DNA from: Elysia chlorotica
Lineage: Eukaryota > Mollusca > Gastropoda > Plakobranchidae
Length of the DNA stretch: 64,000 bases
Assembly: GCA_003991915.1 (NCBI GenBank)
Contig: RQTK01000224.1
Location: 172,456-236,455 of the forward strand
Direction of reading: 5' to 3'
A model generated the notes under the pieces. The model had not been told where the DNA came from, made no database searches, and saw nothing but the letters and a program-made list of their open reading frames with translations. Below, in pieces: positions 58,591 to 64,000 of the stretch (its first letter is position 1; each line of letters opens with the position of its first letter). The position numbers were made by a program, and so were the translations under genes.

Positions 58591-60329
58591 TGTAACTGAC
58601 TGCGCGCTCGTGTTATATAAACCCACGGTTAGACTAGCATAGCTTCACCCTATACAGCTCCCACACCGGAGTCAATATGTATCACGCTAGAAAGAAAGGT
58701 CAAACAAAACTATTAACATTAGTATAGTACTTAGTATACCATATATATAGCCATTTTTAGATGAAAATCAATTCCAACATTCCAATAATATATGCCAACC
58801 ACTGTGAGACGCTTACACTCGTTAACAACACTAAAGTCTTGTAGCCACTCCTCGCTATGCTTTCAGATTCACTTTTTTATTTTTATAGAAAAGAGAGTGA
58901 GTAGCTGTTAGCTCAGAACGAGTTTATACCCATCAAAAGGTCATAGCAAAAATAATTTAAACGTGACAATTATTATATAGGTCTTTACTGAGCACTATGG
59001 AGTGGATCAATTCTACTAAGTTTGTTCAAACTTGTATTGTGACGTTTAGCAAAGTAATGTCTATGCCATCTTTTCCATAAGACACCTGTAAATTGTATTC
59101 CCACACAGGATTGCGTCTGGAGATTGTCGTAGCTCAGCTCACACCCCTTCCGTGGCTCGCGTGTGTGTCTGATTGTTCCCCTTGTGTGTGTCTGATAGTG
59201 CCCCTGGTGTGTGTGTACTGCCACTCGGACTGTGTTGTCTAGCAACCTCCCAGACGCTGTCCTCTTCCCTTCAGCCCCATCCATCGCCATGAGCGTGCAG
59301 CGCCATTCATTGTGTCTGGAGAACGTAGCTTATCTTTATGTTTACTTCTGTCAATATGACCCTCCCAGTGGCTGTTTGAATTTTCTTTCTGCCAATGGAC
59401 CCCCCCCCCCATTCTTCCATTTTATTGAGTCTAACAATCACCCTTCGTAGAAGCAGCAGGCACCTAACGCACGCCAGAATCCCACACAATGGGAGCGCAC
59501 TGAATGCATTGTTTAAAACATATTCATATTAGCGCACAGAGTACAAAGGCCAACCCGTCCTTTAAGGAGATCCATTGCAATTGCGTCTTTGCAGCTCTGA
59601 AAAAAAGCAATTACTGACCCTTGACCTTGAAAAAACATGAATTCCAGTTCTCTGATTGGCCAAAACTTTTAGTATGTGAAACTTCAAATGTAATACTTCA
59701 TAAAATGCATAGTTTCATTTCATTTCAATAATTATAAAAGCTCGATATGTACAAACAAATATCGGAGCGTATTTCATTTTATTGGAAAAATGAGTTAATT
59801 GACTTTTTGTGACAATAAATTACTATTTGAGCCATGTAATTTGTCATGGTTTTGCCTCATTATGACTTTGTTTCCATTTTTCCAATATACTGCTTTTTAT
59901 GGGGGATAACAGTTACAATTTAAAGTTGTTTCTATGAAGTTTTGAAAAAGAAAAATGTATTTTTCTAAAATGCGCTTAGTGACCTTTGATCTTGAAAAAA
60001 AAAACACGTGTTCCAGTCCTTTGATTGGCGGAAACCTTAAAGTATGTGAAACTTCAGATATCGTTCTATATAAAATGATAAAATCGTCCCTTTTTAGAAC
60101 TGCTCTACCGCTGGCGTCATTTATTGACTACTTTTGTAGGCGACGTCTACTTATTCAGAACAAAAATTCAGGGAATAAGTAAAACAGTCATTTAAAAAAC
60201 CAATTACTTAAAGTGCCACCATGAATCCAATACGAAGAGAAATTTGTGCGTGTTGGTAGAGCCGCTTTGTGCACTCCGTGAGCCGGCCACACCAGGCACG
60301 GGGCGGTCTCGGCCCGACTCAGTGGAAAC

Positions 60330-60540
60330 ACCAACAAAACAAACAAACAATAACAACAACAAACAAAAAAAAAACAACACAAAACAAAACACAAACACCG
60401 AAATAAATAAAAACAAAAAACAAAAATCAAATCAAAACAAAACAAACAAACAAAAGCAAAAAAAAAAATCAACAACCTACAAACACCTCCCTTAAAAACA
60501 ACACAATAATTAATAGATAAAACAAACAAACAAACAAACA
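60330..60540. repeat. CAAA-rich tract in unit 2
   Basis: Counterpart of 57527-57730, A and C only over most of its length. Confidence 0.93.
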
Positions 60541-61464
60541 GAAACCAGATTAAAGAACAGAACCATTGCCTATTGCTTTTTTGTTTGCAGAGACAGAGAA
60601 GATAGCATATTATAGTCTTTAACGAGTATGATAGTAATCCGGGATCGGAAACAAATGAACATTCCATAAAGATCTAGGGGGTCGAGATGGGATCTTTATT
60701 ATAATGGGCTATAATTATGCAGTACGCAATATCGCTATATAATTTTTTTGCTATAAGCACTTTATAATTATAGTATCTGAGTCAAAATCGTGATAGACGT
60801 ACTATATGTGAGGCAGTCAGGATGATTTGTTTCAATATAACCATTATTTAATCGAGCCCTCGAAGGAAGCGAGATTCTCTCCTAGATTTACGTTTTCTAG
60901 GTCTCAAGAAAAATTAGTTACATGCTTACATTGTCAAATATCATTTTGAGATATTAGCAGCGTTTGCGTTCATCTAGATATGCCGACGCGTAGGATAGAC
61001 CCCAGACTACCTAATGGTTTACGCTGTGGAGAAAAGTATCACAAAAAGGGGAAAAACACCACACAGAATTTAGAAACGTACAAAGTAAATAATAACAACT
61101 TCCCTTTACATTCGAATCGATAGATGTGTGAAATTTTCCGTACCGTTGAACACACTTCAAATGTCCACAACTCACAAATAGATCGTCCGTGGGTTATATC
61201 TTTTAAAAGAAGTTATCGACTTTAGTACATGTATTGTACGTGAACCACGAAGTTTCTTTTTTTTCCATACAAATCAAGTTATCAAGTTATCAATTCTAAA
61301 GGTGCTCGTGCACTGGAGCAAAACTAGCTACATTGATGCGAAATTTGAGGAAGATCGGTGCTGCAGATAATCCTGTAGCGGTGAGCGAAATTGAGCTTAT
61401 TTTTTGTGTAATATAGATGTTGTATGACATGTGTATCCCATACAATCGACTTGGTTTCTATGGA

Positions 61465-61735
61465 TGAGAGGGAGAGAGAGAACGAGGGAGAGAGAGAGGG
61501 ACAGAGAAAGGGAGATTGAAGAGAGAGAGAGGGAGAGGAGAGAGAGGAGAGGGAGAGAGAGGGAGAGAGAGGGAGAAAGAGGGAGAGAGAGGGAAAGAGA
61601 TAGGGAGAGAGAAGAAGGGAGAGAGAGGGAGAGAGAGGGAAAGCGATAGGGAGAGAGAGGAGAGAGAGGAGAGAGGGAGAGAGAGAGGAAGAGAGAAAGA
61701 GAGGGAGGGAGAGAGGGATAGGGAGACTGTGTGCT
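61465..61735. repeat. GA/GGGA-rich tract in unit 2
   Basis: Longer than the unit 1 counterpart by about 70 bp. Confidence 0.93.
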
Positions 61736-62295
61736 TTGTAACTGGCTACGCGATCGTGTTATATAACCCACGGTTAGACTAGCATAGCTTTCACCCTACA
61801 CAGCTCCCACACCGGAGTCAATATGTAACACGCTAGAAAGAAAGGTCAAACAAAACTATTAACATTAGTATAGTACTTAGTAAACGTAGCCATTTTTAGA
61901 TGAAAATCAATTCCAACATTCCAATAATATATGCCACCCACCGTGAGACGCTTACACTCATTAAACAACACTGCTGTCTTGTAGCCACTCCTCGCTATGC
62001 TTTCAGATTCACTTTATTTTTTACTAAAGAAAAGAGGGTGAGTAGCTGTTAGCTCAGAACGAGTTTATACCCATCAAAAGGTCGTAAAAATAATTTTAAC
62101 GTGACAATTATTGTATATTTCTTTACTGAGCACCATGGAATCGATCAATTCTACTAAGTTTGTTCAAACTTGTACTGTGACATTTAACAAACTGATGTCT
62201 ATGCCATCTTTTCCATAAGACACCTGTAAATTGTATTCTCATCAGGATTTAGCCTGGAGATTGTCGTAGCTGAGCTCACACCCCTTCCGGGGATC

Positions 62296-62492
62296 GCGTG
62301 TGTGTCTGATTGTTCCCCTTGTGTGTGTCTGATTGTTCCTCTTGTGTGTGTCTGATTGTTCCCCGTGTGTGTGTCTGATTGTTCCCCGTGTGTGTGTCTG
62401 ATTGTTCCCCGTGTGTGTGTCTGATTGTTCCCCTTGTGTGTGTCTGATTGTTCCCCGTGTGTGTGTCTGATTGTTCCTCTAGTGTGTGTACT
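62296..62492. repeat. 23-bp VNTR, about eight copies
   Basis: TGTGTGTCTGATTGTTCCCC recurs every 23 bp. Unit 1 has only about two copies at the same place (59160-59210), so the expansion is later than the duplication. Confidence 0.95.
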
Positions 62493-62874
62493 GCCACTCG
62501 GTCTGTGTTATCTAGCAACCTCCCAGACGCTGTCCTCTTCCCTTCAGCCCCAGCCATTGTCACTAGCGTGCAGCGCCATTCCTTGTGTCTGGAGAACGTG
62601 GCTTATCTTTATCTTTACTTCTGTCAATATAGCCCTCCCAGTGTCTGGTTGAATTTTCTTTCTGCCAATGGCATTTTCGCACCCCCCCCCCTTTCCATTC
62701 TTACTTTTTATTGAAGTCTAACAATCACACGCTTCGTACAAGCAGCAGGCACCTAACGCACGCCAGAATCCCACACGATGGGAGCGCACTGAATGCATTG
62801 TTTAAAAAATATTCATATTAGTGCACAGAGTACAAAGGACAACCCGCCCTTTAAGGAGACCCATTGCATGTGGC

Positions 62875-63236
62875 ATTAATTTTATCTCCCCCCCCCCCGC
62901 CCCCAAAGAGAATCTATATTATAATAATGGCGATTACACAGAGTCACTTGTTATGTACTGGGTGTCTGAACAACTTTGACCCTTTTTAAAATAAAGATGT
63001 AAATTTCAAGTCAAATTTGCTAAAGAATTCCGAGGTAGATATGCCCAGTAAACTCATTAGCTATAAATAACAGCAGGCGTGTGACAATACAAGAGGCTGT
63101 ACACTGCTGCATCCTCTGGTGTTACAGAAATAATTGAACGCGGCTTCAAACCAATCGGTTCGAACATCGATCGCCTTTTCAGGTAATATAAAACATTTTA
63201 CGCTAATAGATTATTGATCTAACCTTAGCCTTTCAG
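62875..63236. other. Intergenic, poly-C run
   Basis: A poly-C tract lies at 62889-62898; nothing else recognised. Confidence 0.45.
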
Positions 63237-63407
63237 TACAGTCACAAGCTTTTATCCACGACACCGACCGCGTTTGAAGTCTTGGTGTTTGTTGTGAACC
63301 TTCATTCTGAAGTCGTTGACGATCCATGGAAAATAAACGCCGTCTTGAAGAAACGTGAATGGAATGAGAGAAACTTAACTGCGTGTCCACAGAGGCAATA
63401 ATTCAAT
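63237..63407 (+). CDS. Weak candidate exon
   Basis: Follows CCTTAGCCTTTCAG (acceptor-like, ends 63236) and is open for about 56 codons to a TAA, with FEVLVFVVNLHSEVVDDPWK in it. No family recognised; a chance open frame is likely. Confidence 0.15.
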
Positions 63408-63879
63408 CAACCCCGCCCGAGCCGTAATAAAAACAATGCAAGAGGACTACTTTGTGAAATGTTTACATGTCTCTATCGGAGTATTACACACGGTAAACAG
63501 GCATTGGACGAAGACAATAAACCGCGGGCGGCCATTTTGAAATATTAGTCGTAGCTTCAACTAATTTACCAAGAGGTTGTTAATGCGATTTACATTGAAA
63601 TCGACTAAAATCATTTTGATCTTTTAAAAAACGCTCACCTTTAACAATTGACCCACATTTCCATTCAATCATTCCCCAAATTAATGACTCCTCAGCCTTC
63701 TATCTTGTGAAATCAAAGTATGCAGACGAACATGTTCTGTTCCCCATGCTTTAAAGTATAATTTTTTTATTTTAACTTTCTTGATCCTAATTATCTTATT
63801 ATAAATTTCTTGATCCTAGCTTACAATCATGAGTCTAGTTTTTTCTTTGAAATAACGCCAAACTTTTTTCCGGTTTCAG

Positions 63880-63972
63880 CTTCAGCGCAGATCACCGGCT
63901 GCCGGTTTGAAGTTCAACAAAGAGACGACCTGAGAATGTGTGCTCGGAATATATATGGATTCAATCCGCACT
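63880..63972 (+). CDS. Candidate exon at the window edge
   Basis: TTTTTTCCGGTTTCAG ends at 63879 and is a good 3' splice site. CT then SAQITGCRFEVQQRDDLRMC and ARNIYGFNPH follow in the only open frame, ending at CACT|GTATGT, a consensus-like donor. The implied exon is 93 bp. A YY1-like GCGGCCATTTTG at 63528-63539 lies 340 bp upstream in GC-richer DNA. The gene, if real, continues beyond the window. Family unknown. Confidence 0.28.
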
Positions 63973-64000
63973 GTATGTATTCCATACAGACTATGCTTAT

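Larger units (their letters stand above)
56724..59580 (+). repeat. Tandem segmental duplication, unit 1 (about 2.9 kb)
   Basis: Begins TTGCGTCTTTGCAGCTCTGA and ends AAGGAGATCCATTGCA, where unit 2 starts at once with the same words. It contains a CAAA-rich tract (57527-57730), about 400 bp not present in unit 2 (57740-58135), a GA tract (58388-58590) and a poly-C run (59399-59409). No gene recognised inside. Paired open frames at 59211-59450 and 62448-62714 share sequence only because of the duplication. Confidence 0.93.
59581..62873 (+). repeat. Tandem segmental duplication, unit 2 (about 3.3 kb)
   Basis: Follows unit 1 directly. It has about 670 bp (60715-61385) that unit 1 lacks and an expanded 23-bp VNTR. 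It ends AAGGAGACCCATTGCA, then leaves the repeat. Confidence 0.93.

Noticed and set aside
59211..62714. Paired frames with SSNLPDAVLFPSAP in both segmental units
   Set aside because: They are similar because the DNA is duplicated. The copies diverge in the poly-C region and no family is recognised.

Overview
This window looks like intergenic DNA of an animal nuclear genome. It is AT-rich, very rich in microsatellites and minisatellites, holds decayed copies of many eukaryotic retroelement classes, has a tRNA-derived SINE, and contains one scaffold gap of N. A lophotrochozoan, probably a gastropod mollusc, is my best guess. That rests on the intronless chemosensory/peptide-type GPCR and the element mix (Penelope-like, DIRS-like, Helitron, Ty3/Gypsy, RNase H-bearing LINE). 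The species cannot be read from the sequence. There are no bacterial-style operons, rRNA genes, canonical tRNA genes or CRISPR arrays.

Layout. 0-7.4 kb: a short, internally deleted Ty3/Gypsy LTR element with near-identical LTRs and a 5-bp target duplication (191-2403), a frameshifted LINE with reverse transcriptase, RNase H and zinc knuckle (about 2630-5175, minus), a LINE C-terminal remnant (6640-7085, minus) and a tRNA-derived SINE (7086-7345). 7.9-14.7 kb: minisatellites, including about 30 copies of a unit holding the palindrome ATTGCGCAAT, the consensus dimer site of C/EBP-type bZIP proteins. 15.3-17.4 kb: Penelope-like and L1-like RT remnants. 21.5 kb: an isolated candidate exon. 23.9-24.6 kb: a long purine-strand tract. 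26.1-27.5 kb: the only convincing host gene, a seven-helix GPCR on the minus strand whose frame is broken by an apparent single-base change in a G-rich run. 32.5-33.1 kb: a Helitron Rep fragment. 36.1-36.9 kb: a DIRS-like RT/RNase H fragment. 39.3-40.1 kb: a gap between complementary trinucleotide arrays. 41.0-42.0 kb: a 235-bp satellite-like array. 45.8-47.4 kb: a hairpin minisatellite and a GA minisatellite. 48.8-54.0 kb: three copies of a 0.5-1.5 kb unit, two of them in tandem, with a retroposon in only one. 54.7-55.2 kb: a CCACGCCC minisatellite. 56.7-62.9 kb: a tandem segmental duplication of about 3 kb. The last kilobase has weak signs of a plus-strand gene (acceptor-flanked open segments) that may continue outside the window.

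There is no pathway to reconstruct. The main functional items are the GPCR, the C/EBP-site array and a few consensus regulatory palindromes. The rest is repeat biology: young and old retroelements, local tandem duplication and minisatellite growth. Coordinates of decayed elements are approximate, and no database search was possible.
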